Positions 51,925-62,045 of a DNA stretch of 64,000 nt are shown one piece after another. The stretch is taken from NCBI RefSeq assembly GCF_004328625.1, contig NZ_CP032229.1, positions 3,844,001-3,908,000 on the forward strand. The letters are read 5' to 3'. The stretch comes from Streptomyces seoulensis (GTDB lineage: Bacteria > Actinomycetota > Actinomycetes > Streptomycetales > Streptomycetaceae). The notes beneath the pieces were generated by a model, which saw only the letters and a program-made list of their open reading frames with translations, did not search any database and was not told the origin of the DNA. Both the position numbers and the translations under genes were made by a program. Positions within the stretch are counted from its first letter, which is position 1; each line of letters begins with the position of its first letter.

Positions 51925-53064
51925 TCAGACCTTGTAGTAAAGGTCGAACTGCCGGTTGCTGCCCGAGTTGTTCGTGATGCCGAAGCACAGGCGGGGGGCG
52001 CCCGCGCCCGTGTAGATCGCCATGCCCTCCGGTTCGCGGGGGTCCGCCGCCGCGTCCGCCTCCGAGTGGGTGCTGGCGATGTAGCCCGTCGTGGGGTCGT
52101 TCGCCGTGCCGTTGAGGTCGAAGGACGTCGTGTGGACGGCCCACTTGTCGACGCCGGTCAGGGTGCTGGACGGGGTCGTGGTGCGGGGATCGCCGTCGAG
52201 CATGTAGACGTACTGGCCGTAGGACGTGAAGCCCTGGAAGGTGGCCGGGGTGGTGGGGTCCGGGGTGCCGTCGGCCTTGTACTTGTAGAGCGGCGGCTGC
52301 TGGATGCGGGCCAGGGGGGCCGGGAGGGTGCCGGTGCCGGCCGTGGCCGCCGCCGCGGCCAGGTCGTACGCCGCGAACCAGTGGTCGGAGCCCAGCGCGT
52401 AGCGGATCAGCAGGATGTTGTGGTCCGCGTCCACCGACGGCGTCATGGAGGTCGCCGCCGGGTCCGGTGAGCCGAAGCGCTGCACGGACGGGTGGCTGGT
52501 CCACAGCACCGTCTTGGTGGCGAAGGGGAAGCGGACGAACTCCTGCCCGTACCCGCTGCGCCCGGACCCCGCCTCGGTCCACACGTACGCCGGGTTCCCG
52601 CCGCTCGCCGGCTGGACGCCGAGGGAGACCCCGTGGCCGAAGCCCAGCAGGTACATGTACCCGTTGACCGCGCCGGTGGCGATGTCGTGCCGGGTCAGAC
52701 AGAGGTCGCCCGACTCCGCGTGTTCGTCGCCACCGATGGACGCCGTCACCGCGACCTGGCTGCCCGAGCGGAGGTAGGCGATCTGACTCGCCCCGGCCAC
52801 CTGGAGCGTGTAGAAGTGCCCGGCCGCCGAGTCGAAGGCGATGCCCTGGAGCGTGGTCGAACTGTCCTGGTTGGCGACACCGGCCAGCCAGCGGGTGGAA
52901 CCGGCGGCGACGTCGATCAGCGCGGTCCCGCCCGGCACGCTCGCCGGATTGTCCACGGGCGCGGCCACCGCCGCCTGTGCGGGCAGCCCCAGCCCGGCGG
53001 CGGCACCGGCGGCGAGGCCGGTACCGCCACGGATCAGACTGCGGCGCGTCATGTTCATGGTCAT
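51925..53064 (-). CDS. Tat-secreted beta-propeller-like protein
   Basis: 379 residues from the ATG at 53064. A twin-arginine signal (NMTRRSLIRGGTGLAAGAAA) ends at about residue 35. The mature part has repeated strands such as LQGIAFDSAAGHFYTLQVAG, LCLTRHDIATGAVNGYMYLLGF and PEGMAIYTGAGAPRLCFGIT, which suggest a propeller-like fold. Similar Streptomyces proteins are labelled phage-baseplate-like or teichoic acid biosynthesis protein C, names I cannot verify here. It is folded before export, so may bind a cofactor or metal. Function unknown. Confidence 0.75.
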   Translation of the reverse strand: MTMNMTRRSLIRGGTGLAAGAAAGLGLPAQAAVAAPVDNPASVPGGTALIDVAAGSTRWLAGVANQDSSTTLQGIAFDSAAGHFYTLQVAGASQIAYLRSGSQVAVTASIGGDEHAESGDLCLTRHDIATGAVNGYMYLLGFGHGVSLGVQPASGGNPAYVWTEAGSGRSGYGQEFVRFPFATKTVLWTSHPSVQRFGSPDPAATSMTPSVDADHNILLIRYALGSDHWFAAYDLAAAAATAGTGTLPAPLARIQQPPLYKYKADGTPDPTTPATFQGFTSYGQYVYMLDGDPRTTTPSSTLTGVDKWAVHTTSFDLNGTANDPTTGYIASTHSEADAAADPREPEGMAIYTGAGAPRLCFGITNNSGSNRQFDLYYKV

Positions 53065-53142
53065 GACGGGGACACTAGTGGTCGGGCCCGCCCCGGCCAC
53101 CAGCCCCTTGTGCAGATCTTGACCTCGGAGGAAGCCCCCGAG

Positions 53143-54774
53143 TCAGATCCCCGCCGCCTCCGACAGGTCCCGCTTGATCGCCGTCAGCAGTTCGGTCGCC
53201 CGCGCACGGGCCGCCGGGAGGGCGGCGCGGTCGGCGACCGGGACCACGACCTCCAGGTAGCACTTCAGCTTGGGCTCGGTGCCGCTCGGGCGGACGATGA
53301 CGCGGGCGCCGTCCAGGGTGTAGCGCAGGCCGTCTGTGGGCGGGAGGGTGGCCGTGCCCCGGGTGAGGTCCTCCGCCGAGGTGACCGGGAGGCCGGCCAG
53401 GGAGGTCGGCGGGTGCTCGCGCAGGCGGCGCATCGCGTCCGCGATCACCGACAGGTCCTCCACCCGTACCGAGAGCTGGTCCGTGGCGTGCAGACCGTGC
53501 TTCAGCGCGAGGTCGTCGAGGAGGTCGAGCAGGGTCCGGCCCGACTCCTTCAGCTGTGACGCCAGCTCGGTGATGAGCAGCGCGGCGGTGATGCCGTCCT
53601 TGTCCCGCACGCCCTCGGGGTCCACGCAGTAGCCGAGCGCCTCCTCGTACCCGTACCGCAGGCCGTCCACGCGGGCGATCCACTTGAAGCCCGTCAGGGT
53701 CTCCTCGTAGCCAAGACCGGCCTTCTCGGCGATCCGGCCCAGCAGGGAGGAGGAGACGATGGACTCCGCGAAGGTGCCGGTGACGCCCCGGCCCACCAGG
53801 TGCGCGGCGAGCAGCGCGCCCACCTCGTCACCGCGCAGCATCCGCCAGTCGCCGCCGTCGCGTACGGCCACCGCGCAGCGGTCCGCGTCCGGGTCGTTGG
53901 CGATCACGAGGTCCGGTTCGGTGGCGGTCGCCCGCTCGAAGGCGAGGTCCATCGCGCCGGGCTCCTCCGGGTTGGGGAAGGCCACGGTCGGGAAGTCCGG
54001 GTCGGGCTCGGCCTGTTCGGCCACCAGCACCGGCTCCGGGAACCCGGCCCGCGCGAACGCCGCGAGCAGCACGTCCTTGCCGACGCCGTGCATCGCCGTG
54101 TAGACGGTACGGGCCGTGCGGGCCGACCCCTCGGCGAGCACCGCGTCCGTACGCGCCAGATACGCGTGCGGCACCTCGTCGCCCAGCACCTCCCAGCCGG
54201 ACTCCGGCCGGGGCACGTCGGCGAGCGCGCGCACCGCGTCGATCTCGGCGGCGATCTCCGCGTCGGCGGGCGGCACGATCTGGGAGCCGTCGCCGAGGTA
54301 CACCTTGTAGCCGTTGTCGCGCGGCGGGTTGTGGCTGGCCGTGACCTCCACACCGGCGACCGCGCCCAGGTGCCGTATGGCGTAGGCGAGGACCGGGGTG
54401 GGCAGCGGGCGCGGCAGCACGGCGGCACGCAGTCCGGCGCCGGTGATCACGGCGGCGGTGTCCCGCGCGAAGTCGGCCGACTTGTGCCGGGCGTCGTAGC
54501 CGATGACCACCAGGCCGCCCGTCTCGCCCTTGGCCTTCAGATACGCGGCGAGTCCGGCGGCGGCGCGGATCACGACGGCGCGGTTCATCCGCATCGGGCC
54601 CGCGCCCAGCTCGCCGCGCAGCCCGGCGGTGCCGAACTGGAGCGTGCCGCTGAACCGCTCGGCCAGCTCCGCCGTGTCCCCGGCGTCGATGAGCTTCGCC
54701 AGCTCCTCGCGGGTCTCGGCGTCGGGGTCCTCGGCCAGCCATGCCTTGGCCCGTGCGATCACTTCGTCCTGCAC
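53143..54774 (-). CDS. Phosphoglucomutase/phosphomannomutase family protein (possible phosphopentomutase)
   Basis: 543 residues from a GTG. The four family sites are present: catalytic serine in VEVTASHNPPRDNGYK (about 140), metal loop NDPDADRCAVAV (about 297), sugar-specificity region near GYEEALGYCVDPEG (about 380) and the phosphate loop VRPSGTEPKLKCYLE (about 507). It lies 43 bases downstream of the purine nucleoside phosphorylase gene. PNP releases (deoxy)ribose-1-phosphate, so conversion to the 5-phosphate for DeoC is a sensible role. M. tuberculosis has the same pair (deoD-pmmB). Confidence 0.9.
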   Translation of the reverse strand: MQDEVIARAKAWLAEDPDAETREELAKLIDAGDTAELAERFSGTLQFGTAGLRGELGAGPMRMNRAVVIRAAAGLAAYLKAKGETGGLVVIGYDARHKSADFARDTAAVITGAGLRAAVLPRPLPTPVLAYAIRHLGAVAGVEVTASHNPPRDNGYKVYLGDGSQIVPPADAEIAAEIDAVRALADVPRPESGWEVLGDEVPHAYLARTDAVLAEGSARTARTVYTAMHGVGKDVLLAAFARAGFPEPVLVAEQAEPDPDFPTVAFPNPEEPGAMDLAFERATATEPDLVIANDPDADRCAVAVRDGGDWRMLRGDEVGALLAAHLVGRGVTGTFAESIVSSSLLGRIAEKAGLGYEETLTGFKWIARVDGLRYGYEEALGYCVDPEGVRDKDGITAALLITELASQLKESGRTLLDLLDDLALKHGLHATDQLSVRVEDLSVIADAMRRLREHPPTSLAGLPVTSAEDLTRGTATLPPTDGLRYTLDGARVIVRPSGTEPKLKCYLEVVVPVADRAALPAARARATELLTAIKRDLSEAAGI

Positions 54775-54817
54775 CTCGGGTGAACCTCTCTCTCGATGTC
54801 TGCGCTGCCGTCCTCGG

Positions 54818-55642
54818 CTACAGCCGGTTCAGCACCTGTCCCAGCAGCTCGCCCATGCGCGCCGCCGAGTCGCGGCCCGCCTGGAGGACCTCCTCGTGGT
54901 TCAGCGGCTCGCCCGTCATGCCGGCGGCGAGGTTGGTGACCAGGGAGATGCCCAGCACCTCGGCGCCGGCCTCGCGCGCGGCGATGGCCTCCAGCACCGT
55001 GGACATGCCGACCAGGTCCGCGCCGATCACGCGGGCCATGCGGATCTCGGCCGGGGTCTCGTAGTGCGGGCCGGGGAACTGCGCGTAGACGCCCTCCTCC
55101 AGGGAGGGGTCGATCTCCTTGCACAGGGCGCGCAGGCGCGGCGAGTACAGGTCGGTGAGGTCGACGAAGTTGGCGCCGACGATCGGGGAGGTGGCCGTCA
55201 GGTTCAGGTGGTCGCTGATCAGCACCGGCTGGCCGGGGCGCATGCCCTCGCGCAGACCGCCGCAGCCGTTGGTCAGCACGATGGTCTTGCAGCCGGCGGC
55301 GACGGCGGTACGGACCCCGTGCGCGACGGCGGCGACGCCACGGCCCTCGTAGTAGTGGGTGCGGCCCAGGAAGACCAGGGCGCGCTTGTCACCGAAGGTG
55401 TACGAGCGGATCTTGCCGCCGTGCCCCTCGACGGCCGGCGGCGGGAAGCCGGGCAGCTCGGTCACCTGGAACTCGGCGTCGGGCTCGCCCAGGGCGTCCA
55501 CGGCGGGAGCCCAGCCGGAGCCCATCACGAGGGCCACGTCGTGGGTCTCGGCGCCGGTGAGTTCGCGCAGGCGCGCGGCGGCGGCGTCGGCGGCGGCGTG
55601 CGGGTCGCCCTGGCGGTCGTCCGGAAGGAGAGATGCGTTCAC
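54818..55642 (-). CDS. Purine nucleoside phosphorylase (trimeric class)
   Basis: 274 residues from the GTG at 55642. Class I PNP motifs are present: [16 protein letters not shown] (phosphate site), [47 protein letters not shown] and [17 protein letters not shown]. It splits purine (deoxy)nucleosides to base and pentose-1-phosphate. The operon with the phosphohexomutase-like gene and the operator palindrome 25 bases upstream put it in the nucleoside regulon. There is no clear ribosome site, so a leaderless transcript is possible. Confidence 0.93.
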   Translation of the reverse strand: MNASLLPDDRQGDPHAAADAAAARLRELTGAETHDVALVMGSGWAPAVDALGEPDAEFQVTELPGFPPPAVEGHGGKIRSYTFGDKRALVFLGRTHYYEGRGVAAVAHGVRTAVAAGCKTIVLTNGCGGLREGMRPGQPVLISDHLNLTATSPIVGANFVDLTDLYSPRLRALCKEIDPSLEEGVYAQFPGPHYETPAEIRMARVIGADLVGMSTVLEAIAAREAGAEVLGISLVTNLAAGMTGEPLNHEEVLQAGRDSAARMGELLGQVLNRL

Positions 55643-55666
55643 GCGGATGAGGGTAGCCGGTGTTCT

Positions 55667-55680
55667 CCTACGCGCGTAGA
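55667..55680. promoter_or_regulatory. Nucleoside-regulon operator, site D (PNP/lpdA)
   Basis: CCTACGCGCGTAGA, 13 of 14 bases identical to TCTACGCGCGTAGA, 24 bases upstream of the PNP start and 140 bases upstream of lpdA. It can act on the PNP promoter and perhaps on both. Confidence 0.78.
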
Positions 55681-55820
55681 TGACAGAGCCCATGGGAATG
55701 CGATCGTTGTCATGCAGATTTCGACAAAGGCTGGGCAAAAGGGCTGCGCACCGGCCGTACGGCGTCCAGTGCGGTGCCAGTGAGGACCCGCCGCACCCGC
55801 TTCCCGCCGGGTGCGGGACA

Positions 55821-57269
55821 ATGGGGTACGTGACTCGGATCGTGATCATCGGTGGCGGACCCGGCGGATACGAGGCGGCGCTGACGGCCGCCCAGCTCGG
55901 CGCGGAGGTGACCGTCGTGGACTGCGACGGTCTGGGCGGGGCGTCGGTGCTGACCGACTGCGTGCCGTCGAAGACCCTCATCGCCACGGCCGAGGTGATG
56001 ACCACCTTCGACTCCTCCTACGAGGAGCTGGGCATCATCGTCGCCGACGACACCCCGCACATCGAGCAGGCGGCCCGGGTGGTCGGCGTCGACCTCGGCA
56101 AGGTCAACCGCCGGGTGAAGCGGCTCGCGCTCGCCCAGTCCCACGACATCACCGCCTCCGTCACCCGGGCCGGCGCCCGTGTCATGCGCGGCCGGGGCCG
56201 CCTTGAGGGCATGCAGGCCCTGGACGGCTCCCGCAAGGTCGTCGTCACCGCCGCCGACGGCACCGAGGAGACCCTCACCGCCGACGCCGTGCTCATCGCC
56301 ACCGGCGGCCACCCGCGCGAGCTGCCCGACGCCCAGCCGGACGGCGAGCGCATCCTCAACTGGACCCAGGTCTACGACCTCACCGAGCTGCCCGAAGAGC
56401 TGATCGTGGTCGGCTCCGGCGTCACCGGTGCCGAGTTCGCCGGCGCCTACCAGGCGCTCGGCTCCAAGGTCACCCTGGTCTCCTCGCGCGACCGCGTGCT
56501 GCCCGGCGAGGACCCGGACGCCGCCGCCGTGCTGGAGGACGTCTTCCGCCGCCGGGGCATGAACGTGATGGCCCGCTCCCGCGCCCAGTCCGCCAAGCGG
56601 GTCGGCGACCGGGTCGAGGTCACCCTCGCCGACGGCCGTGTGATCACCGGTACGCACTGTCTGATGGCGGTCGGCGCGATCCCGAACAGCGCCGGGCTGG
56701 GCCTGGAGGAGGCAGGGGTCAAGCTGCGCGACTCCGGGCACATCTGGACCGACAAGGTCTCCCGCACCAGCGCCCCCGGCGTGTACGCGGCCGGTGACGT
56801 GACCGGTGTCTTCGCGCTGGCCTCCGTCGCGGCGATGCAGGGCCGGATCGCGGTCTACCACTTCCTCGGCGACGCGGTGGCCCCGCTCGACCTCAAGACG
56901 GTCTCCTCCAACGTCTTCACCGACCCCGAGATCGCCACCGTCGGCTACAGCCAGGCGGACGTGGACGCGGGCAAGATCGACGCGCGTGCGGTGAAGCTGC
57001 CGCTGCTGCGCAACCCGCGCGCCAAGATGCAGGGCATCCGGGACGGCTTCGTCAAGATCTTCTGCCGGCCCGGTACCGGGATCGTGGTCGGCGGTGTGGT
57101 CGTCGCGCCGCGCGCCTCGGAACTCATCCACCCCATCTCGATCGCCGTCGACAACAACCTGACGGTCGAGCAGATCGCCAAGGCGTTCACGGTCTACCCC
57201 TCGCTGTCCGGCTCGATCGCCGAGGTGGCCCGGCAGTTGCAGAGCCGCAAGTCGGGCGGGGCGGGCTGA
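55821..57269 (+). CDS. lpdA: LpdA-type NAD(P)H-quinone dehydrogenase
   Basis: 482 residues from the ATG at 55821; a GTG at 55830 (VTRIVIIGG) is the main alternative. FAD motif [18 protein letters not shown] motif [15 protein letters not shown] (about 200), second FAD motif [15 protein letters not shown] (about 320) and a C-terminal dimerisation domain are all present. The redox-active disulfide of true lipoamide dehydrogenases (GGTCLNVGC) is replaced by GGASVLTDC, with only one cysteine left. The M. tuberculosis homologue LpdA (Rv3303c) has the same loss and is a quinone reductase. It is divergent from PNP, as in mycobacterial synteny. Confidence 0.9.
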   Translation: MGYVTRIVIIGGGPGGYEAALTAAQLGAEVTVVDCDGLGGASVLTDCVPSKTLIATAEVMTTFDSSYEELGIIVADDTPHIEQAARVVGVDLGKVNRRVKRLALAQSHDITASVTRAGARVMRGRGRLEGMQALDGSRKVVVTAADGTEETLTADAVLIATGGHPRELPDAQPDGERILNWTQVYDLTELPEELIVVGSGVTGAEFAGAYQALGSKVTLVSSRDRVLPGEDPDAAAVLEDVFRRRGMNVMARSRAQSAKRVGDRVEVTLADGRVITGTHCLMAVGAIPNSAGLGLEEAGVKLRDSGHIWTDKVSRTSAPGVYAAGDVTGVFALASVAAMQGRIAVYHFLGDAVAPLDLKTVSSNVFTDPEIATVGYSQADVDAGKIDARAVKLPLLRNPRAKMQGIRDGFVKIFCRPGTGIVVGGVVVAPRASELIHPISIAVDNNLTVEQIAKAFTVYPSLSGSIAEVARQLQSRKSGGAG

Positions 57270-57412
57270 CCGGCGGGGCCTTCGTGGCCCATGCGGGCGG
57301 CATAGTCGGCCGGTAGGTCCCTATATCACTTCCAGGGTCCGGTTGCGAACAACTTCTGCTATTCGGCGCAAACTGCTGAAAGCAGACGGTCGTTGGGGTT
57401 ACTGTCAGTTTC

Positions 57413-58354
57413 GTGTTCGCTGCAGAACGTCGTCAACTGATCCTCGAAATGGTGCGAGCGAACGGGGCCGTGTCGCTCCGTGAACTCGCCCGCGTCGTCC
57501 AGACCTCCGAAGTGACCGTACGGCGGGACGTGCGCGCGCTGGAGGCAGAAGGACTCCTCGACCGCCGGCATGGCGGTGCGGTACTGCCGGGTGGATTCAC
57601 GCGAGAATCCGGCTTTCCGCAGAAATCCCATCTCGCGACCGCGGAGAAGACGGCCATCGCCGACGTCGCCGCCGGGCTGGTCGAAGAGGGCGAGGCCATC
57701 GTGGTCGGCGCCGGTACGACCACCCAGGAGCTGGCCCGCAGACTGGCCCGGGTACCGGGTCTGACCGTGGTCACCAACTCCCTGCTGGTGGCGCAGGCGC
57801 TGGCCCATGCCAACCGGGTGGAGGTCGTCATGACCGGCGGCACCCTGAGGGGCTCCAACTACGCCCTGGTGGGCTCCGGCGCCGAGCAGTCCCTCCAGGG
57901 GCTGCGCGTCTCCAAGGCGTTCCTCTCCGGGAGCGGCCTGACCGCCGAGCGCGGGCTGTCCACGTCCAACATGCTGTCGGCCTCCGTGGACCGGGCCCTG
58001 GTCCAGGCCGCCTCCGAGGTCGTGGTCCTCGCCGACCACACCAAGCTGGGCACGGACACCATGTTCCGTACGGTGCCCACCGAGGCGATCACCCGCCTGG
58101 TCACCGACGAGCCCCCGGCCCACGACGACCGCGCCGCCACCGAGCTCCAGGCCCTGGCCGACCAGGGCGTGCAGATCACGGTGGCCGGAGCGGCCGGCGC
58201 CCCGGCCCCGGAGCAGCCCCAGGCCCCCCGAGGCCAGCGCTCCTCCCAGCTCCCCGGCCCCCGCCGCGGCCAGGTCCCCGGCGCCCCCCTCCGCGGCGTC
58301 CTGGGCGACCAGCCCCCGGACCGCGCCCGAGTGGCGGACCTGCGCCGCAGGTAG
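57413..58354 (+). CDS. DeoR-family transcriptional regulator
   Basis: 313 residues from a GTG. The DeoR helix-turn-helix lies at about 5-60 (AAERRQLILEMVRANGAVSLRELARVVQTSEVTVRRDVRALEAEGLL), with the sugar-phosphate sensor domain at about 75-245 (VGAGTTTQELARRL, VVTNSLLVAQAL, LADHTKLG). The last 55 residues are Pro/Arg-rich. It is a candidate regulator for the nucleoside genes around it, but its own promoter lacks the TCTACGCGCGTAGA motif; a CTGCT-GAA-AGCAG repeat (57373-57385) lies 28 bases upstream instead. Confidence 0.9.
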   Translation: MFAAERRQLILEMVRANGAVSLRELARVVQTSEVTVRRDVRALEAEGLLDRRHGGAVLPGGFTRESGFPQKSHLATAEKTAIADVAAGLVEEGEAIVVGAGTTTQELARRLARVPGLTVVTNSLLVAQALAHANRVEVVMTGGTLRGSNYALVGSGAEQSLQGLRVSKAFLSGSGLTAERGLSTSNMLSASVDRALVQAASEVVVLADHTKLGTDTMFRTVPTEAITRLVTDEPPAHDDRAATELQALADQGVQITVAGAAGAPAPEQPQAPRGQRSSQLPGPRRGQVPGAPLRGVLGDQPPDRARVADLRRR

Positions 58355-58477
58355 CGCCTCGACGGGGCGTCACGGCCGTCGGGGTCACCGGTCACCCGTT
58401 CCCGGGTGAACCGTTCCTTCGGCCGCTCCTGGGCCGTGCCGTGCCGAGCGTGCGCTCCGAGGACGGCCGGACAAAGG

Positions 58478-58516
58478 CCGATGCCCGGCGGACCGTGTGC
58501 GGTCGCCGGGCATCGG
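58478..58516. terminator. Bidirectional terminator between DeoR gene and accA2
   Basis: Stem CCGATGCCCGGCG(G)ACC pairs with GGTCGCCGGGCATCGG, one bulged G, loop of about 6 bases. It ends 15 bases from the convergent accA2 stop. Confidence 0.88.
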
Positions 58517-58531
58517 GGTGATGACGTCGTG

Positions 58532-60304
58532 TCAGTCCTTGATCTCGCAGATCGGGGCGCCCGAGGTGATGGAGGCGCCGATTTCGGCGAGGAGTCCCTT
58601 CACCGTGCCGGCTCGGTGGGCGTTGAGGGGCTGTTCCATCTTCATGGCTTCCAGGACGACGATGAGGTCGCCTTCCTGGACGGTCTGGCCCTCTTCGACG
58701 GCCACCTTGACGATGGTGCCCTGCATCGGGGAGGCGAGGGTGTCGCCGGAGGCCACGGGGCCGGACTTCTTGGCCGCGCGGCGCTTGGGCTTGGCGCCCG
58801 CCGCGAGACCGGTACGGGCCAGGGACATGCCGAGCGACGAGGGGAGGGAGACCTCCAGGCGCTTGCCGCCGACCTCGACCACGACCGTCTCACGGCCCAG
58901 CTCCTCGTCCGCGTCCGCGTCGGCGGGGGCGGTGAAGGGCTTGATCTCGTTGACGAACTCGGTCTCGATCCAGCGGGTGTGGACCGTGAAGGGGTCCTTG
59001 GAGCCGGTCAGCTCCGGCGCGAAGGCCGCGTCCCGGACCACCACGCGGTGGAACGGGATGGCCGTGGCCATGCCCTCGACCTGGAACTCGTCCAGCGCCC
59101 GCGCGGCGCGCTCCAGCGCCTCCTTGCGGGTGCGGCCGGTCACGACCAGCTTGGCCAGCAGGGAGTCCCACGCCGGGCCGATGACCGAGCCGGACTCCAC
59201 GCCCGCGTCCAGGCGGACACCGGGGCCGGCCGGGGGGTCGAAGCGGGTGACCGTACCGGGGGCGGGCAGGAAGCCCCGGCCCGGGTCCTCGCCGTTGATG
59301 CGGAACTCGAAGGAGTGCCCGCGCAGCTCGGGATCGCCGTAGCCCAGCTCCTCGCCGTCGGCGATGCGGAACATCTCGCGGACCAGGTCGATCCCGGCGA
59401 CCTCCTCGGTCACGGGGTGCTCGACCTGGAGGCGGGTGTTGACCTCCAGGAAGGAGATCGTGCCGTCCTGGCCGACCAGGAACTCACAGGTTCCGGCGCC
59501 CTCGTAGCGGGCCTCCTTGAGGATGGCCTTGGACGCCCGGTACAGCTCCTCGACCTGGGCCTCGGAGAGGAACGGCGCCGGGGCCTCCTCCACCAGCTTC
59601 TGGTGGCGGCGCTGGAGCGAGCAGTCACGGGTGGAGACGACGACCACGTTGCCGTGCTTGTCGGCCAGGCACTGGGTCTCCACGTGCCGCGGACGGTCGA
59701 GGTAGCGCTCCACGAAGCACTCGCCCCGGCCGAAGGCGGCGACGGCCTCGCGCACCGCCGAGTCGTACAGCTCCGGCACCTCTTCCAGGGTGCGGGCGAC
59801 CTTCAGACCGCGACCGCCACCGCCGAAGGCGGCCTTGATCGCGATCGGTAGGCCGTGCTCCTTGGCGAAGTCGACGACCTCGTCCGCGCCCGAGACCGGG
59901 TCCGGCGTACCGGCGACCAGCGGGGCACCCGCGCGCTGCGCGATGTGCCGGGCGGCGACCTTGTCACCGAGGTCCCGGATCGCCTGCGGCGGCGGGCCGA
60001 TCCAGGTCAGTCCCGCGTCCAGCACGGCCTGGGCGAACTCGGCGTTCTCCGAGAGGAAGCCGTAGCCGGGGTGGATGGCGTCCGCGCCGGACTCCCGCGC
60101 GGCGTTCAGGACCTTGTCGATGTCCAGGTAGCTGGTGGCCGGGGTGTCACCGCCCAGAGCGAACGCCTCATCCGCGGCCCGGACGTGCAGAGCGTCCCGG
60201 TCCGGGTCGGCGTACACGGCCACGCTCGCGATGCCTGCGTCCCGGCAGGCCCGCGCCACACGGACAGCGATTTCGCCACGGTTGGCGATGAGCACCTTGC
60301 GCAC
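58532..60304 (-). CDS. accA2: Acyl-CoA carboxylase alpha subunit (biotin carboxylase plus BCCP)
   Basis: 590 residues from a GTG preceded by GGAGGGA. Biotin carboxylase domain about 1-445: [16 protein letters not shown]-grasp loop [45 protein letters not shown]. The C-terminal carrier domain has biotinylation motif EAMKMEQPL (lysine about 556). It carboxylates biotin for the beta subunits that make malonyl-CoA and methylmalonyl-CoA, the precursors of fatty acids and polyketides. Length and position match S. coelicolor AccA2. The beta and epsilon subunits lie about 3 kb to the right. Confidence 0.95.
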   Translation of the reverse strand: MRKVLIANRGEIAVRVARACRDAGIASVAVYADPDRDALHVRAADEAFALGGDTPATSYLDIDKVLNAARESGADAIHPGYGFLSENAEFAQAVLDAGLTWIGPPPQAIRDLGDKVAARHIAQRAGAPLVAGTPDPVSGADEVVDFAKEHGLPIAIKAAFGGGGRGLKVARTLEEVPELYDSAVREAVAAFGRGECFVERYLDRPRHVETQCLADKHGNVVVVSTRDCSLQRRHQKLVEEAPAPFLSEAQVEELYRASKAILKEARYEGAGTCEFLVGQDGTISFLEVNTRLQVEHPVTEEVAGIDLVREMFRIADGEELGYGDPELRGHSFEFRINGEDPGRGFLPAPGTVTRFDPPAGPGVRLDAGVESGSVIGPAWDSLLAKLVVTGRTRKEALERAARALDEFQVEGMATAIPFHRVVVRDAAFAPELTGSKDPFTVHTRWIETEFVNEIKPFTAPADADADEELGRETVVVEVGGKRLEVSLPSSLGMSLARTGLAAGAKPKRRAAKKSGPVASGDTLASPMQGTIVKVAVEEGQTVQEGDLIVVLEAMKMEQPLNAHRAGTVKGLLAEIGASITSGAPICEIKD

Positions 60305-60670
60305 GATTGAGGCTCCCTCCTTGAAACAAGCCGAGTTTAGGGACAGCCGACACGGCACATCGACCCGTCCCCAATGGTGAGCTTGCCCACACGGAGCGTG
60401 ATGCGAGGCCCGCTCGACCCGCGAAAGCCCTTGTCGCACCTCGGTACGCAGGACTCCACCGGAAAACCCTAGCCCCGCCATGTGGTCAAGGTCTCTGTGA
60501 GAGCGTGCTGCGGGCCACGCGGTTTCTTTGTGGAGTCCCTACGAATGGCCCAATGATTCTTTGCCGCCGGCCGAGGTCTTGTCCCCTGTCGTACCCATGA
60601 GTAGCGTTCGCGCTGGACCGGCGTACTGCCGGTAACAGGCGATCCGCGCGGGGGCGGCGGCGAAGGTGGG
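60305..60670. other. 366-base region upstream of accA2
   Basis: Divergent promoter region between accA2 (left) and a membrane-protein gene (right). No convincing gene, RNA or strong hairpin is visible. The middle (about 60480-60600) is less GC-rich and is the best place for promoters, but I could not identify a consensus with confidence. Confidence 0.6.
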
Positions 60671-61225
60671 GTGGGGCCGGTGGTGCGCAGACCGGTGGCT
60701 TGGATCGTGACGGTCGTCCTGCTGGCCGAGGCGGTCGGCGTCGCGGCGGTGAACTGGCTGCTCGGCGTGGTGGTGGGCAACCAGCGGATGTCCCTGGCCG
60801 GCCTCGACCCCGATGTGATGGCGACGTCCTCGAAGGTGGGAGCCGTGGTCTTCGGGCTCTACTTCGCCTTCTGCGCCCTGGTGGCCCTGCTGGTCGCGGT
60901 GCGCGACCGCGCCCCGGCCGGCCTAGGCCGGGTCCTGCTGATCAGCGCCGCCGTGGTGAACGGCCTGCTGGGAGCGGTCGCCTGGGGCCTGGTGGGCACC
61001 GGCGCGTTCCTGGCGATGATGGTGGTCCTCGCGCTGCTGGTGCTGCTGCTGGTGACGTACGACCGTCCGCGCGACACGGGCGCCCGCCCGGCGGGCACGC
61101 CCGGTGCCGGAGGCGCCCCGGAGGCCGCCCCCGAACCGGAGCCCACGTCCACCCCTACGGGTGACCCTCAGGGCCGTACGGCCGACACCCGGAACATCAC
61201 TCGGACGGCGCCCACAACTCCGTGA
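60671..61225 (+). CDS. Integral membrane protein, four helices
   Basis: 184 residues from the GTG at 60671; GTGs at 60680 and 60683 are also in frame. Hydrophobic segments at about 9-33, 57-79, 88-108 and 111-129, followed by a Pro/Thr/Gly-rich cytoplasmic tail of about 55 residues. No domain recognised. The last 29 bases overlap the end of the convergent maf gene. It is conserved beside accA2 in Streptomyces as far as I recall. Confidence 0.75.
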   Translation: MGPVVRRPVAWIVTVVLLAEAVGVAAVNWLLGVVVGNQRMSLAGLDPDVMATSSKVGAVVFGLYFAFCALVALLVAVRDRAPAGLGRVLLISAAVVNGLLGAVAWGLVGTGAFLAMMVVLALLVLLLVTYDRPRDTGARPAGTPGAGGAPEAAPEPEPTSTPTGDPQGRTADTRNITRTAPTTP

Positions 61226-61811
61226 TCCCGACACCCAGTTCGCCGAGCAGCTTGCGGACCAGGGGGAGGCTGATGCCGATCACGTTGCCGTGGTCGCCCT
61301 CGATGCCCTCGATGAAGGGCGCCGAGCGGCCGTCCAGGGTGAAGGCCCCGGCGACGTGGAGGGGCTCGCCGGAGGCGACGTAGCGGGCGACCTCCTCGTC
61401 CGTGGGCTCGCCGAAGCGGACCACGGTGGAGGCGGTCGCGGAGACGTACCGCTTGGCGGCGGTGTCCCAGACGCAGTGCCCGGTCTGGAGGACCCCGGCG
61501 CGGCCGCGCATCGCCTTCCAGCGGGCGGTGGCTTCCTCGGCGTCGGCGGGCTTGCCGAGCGCCTGCCCGTCCAGCTCCAGCACCGAGTCGCAGCCGATCA
61601 CCAGCGCGCCCTGCACCTCGGGCCGGGCGGCCACCACGGACGCCTTGGCCTCGGCGAGGGCGAGGGCCAGTTCGGCGGGGGTGGGGGCGGTGACGGCGTC
61701 CTCGTCGAAGCCGCTGACGATCACCTCGGGCGCCAGCCCGGCCTGCCGCAGCAGACCCAGCCGGGCGGGGGACTGGGAGGCGAGAACGAGGCGGCGGCGC
61801 TGGTCTGTCAT
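61197..61811 (-). CDS. Maf-family nucleoside triphosphate pyrophosphatase
   Basis: 204 residues. [18 protein letters not shown] is the Maf N-terminal signature; [18 protein letters not shown] and [18 protein letters not shown] follow, with [32 protein letters not shown] at the C-terminus. Maf enzymes remove pyrophosphate from non-canonical or modified dNTPs/NTPs and have been linked to arrest of cell division. It is read in the same direction as pccB-pccE, from which it is now separated by an IS element. Confidence 0.9.
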   Translation of the reverse strand: MTDQRRRLVLASQSPARLGLLRQAGLAPEVIVSGFDEDAVTAPTPAELALALAEAKASVVAARPEVQGALVIGCDSVLELDGQALGKPADAEEATARWKAMRGRAGVLQTGHCVWDTAAKRYVSATASTVVRFGEPTDEEVARYVASGEPLHVAGAFTLDGRSAPFIEGIEGDHGNVIGISLPLVRKLLGELGVGITELWAPSE

Positions 61812-61850
61812 GCGATCAGCCTAGCGCCGGACCCCGCCTCGCCCGAGCCC

Positions 61851-61979
61851 TCACCTCAGCCCGATGACGATCATCGCCAGCACCATGGCCAGGGCCATGA
61901 AGAGGCCGAGCCGCCTGAGCTTCTCCTCCATCCGGCGGAGTTCCTCGGGCGGCTCGTTCTCCGGGTCTGACCACAGCAT
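61851..61979 (-). CDS. 42-residue single-helix membrane peptide (MmpB-like)
   Basis: ATG at 61979, TGA at 61851-61853, 39 bases upstream of maf. It starts MLWSDPENEPPEELRRMEEK, and the rest is a basic stretch then one membrane helix (GLFMALAMVLAMIVIGLR). The amphipathic charged half plus helix and the position between pccE and maf match a small conserved actinobacterial gene. I believe relatives are called morphogenic membrane protein MmpB, but that name is from memory and uncertain. Too short for most gene finders. Confidence 0.72.
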   Translation of the reverse strand: MLWSDPENEPPEELRRMEEKLRRLGLFMALAMVLAMIVIGLR

Positions 61980-62045
61980 GGCTCCAGCGTGCGGCGCGGC
62001 CCGGCCCGCGCGCCTGAGTACCCGTACTCAGGTTCCGGACACGAC

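Noticed and set aside
57413..58354. Assigning the DeoR-type protein as the regulator of the TCTACGCGCGTAGA sites
   Set aside because: Its own promoter has a different repeat and DeoR proteins usually bind direct or other repeats; left as one possibility only.
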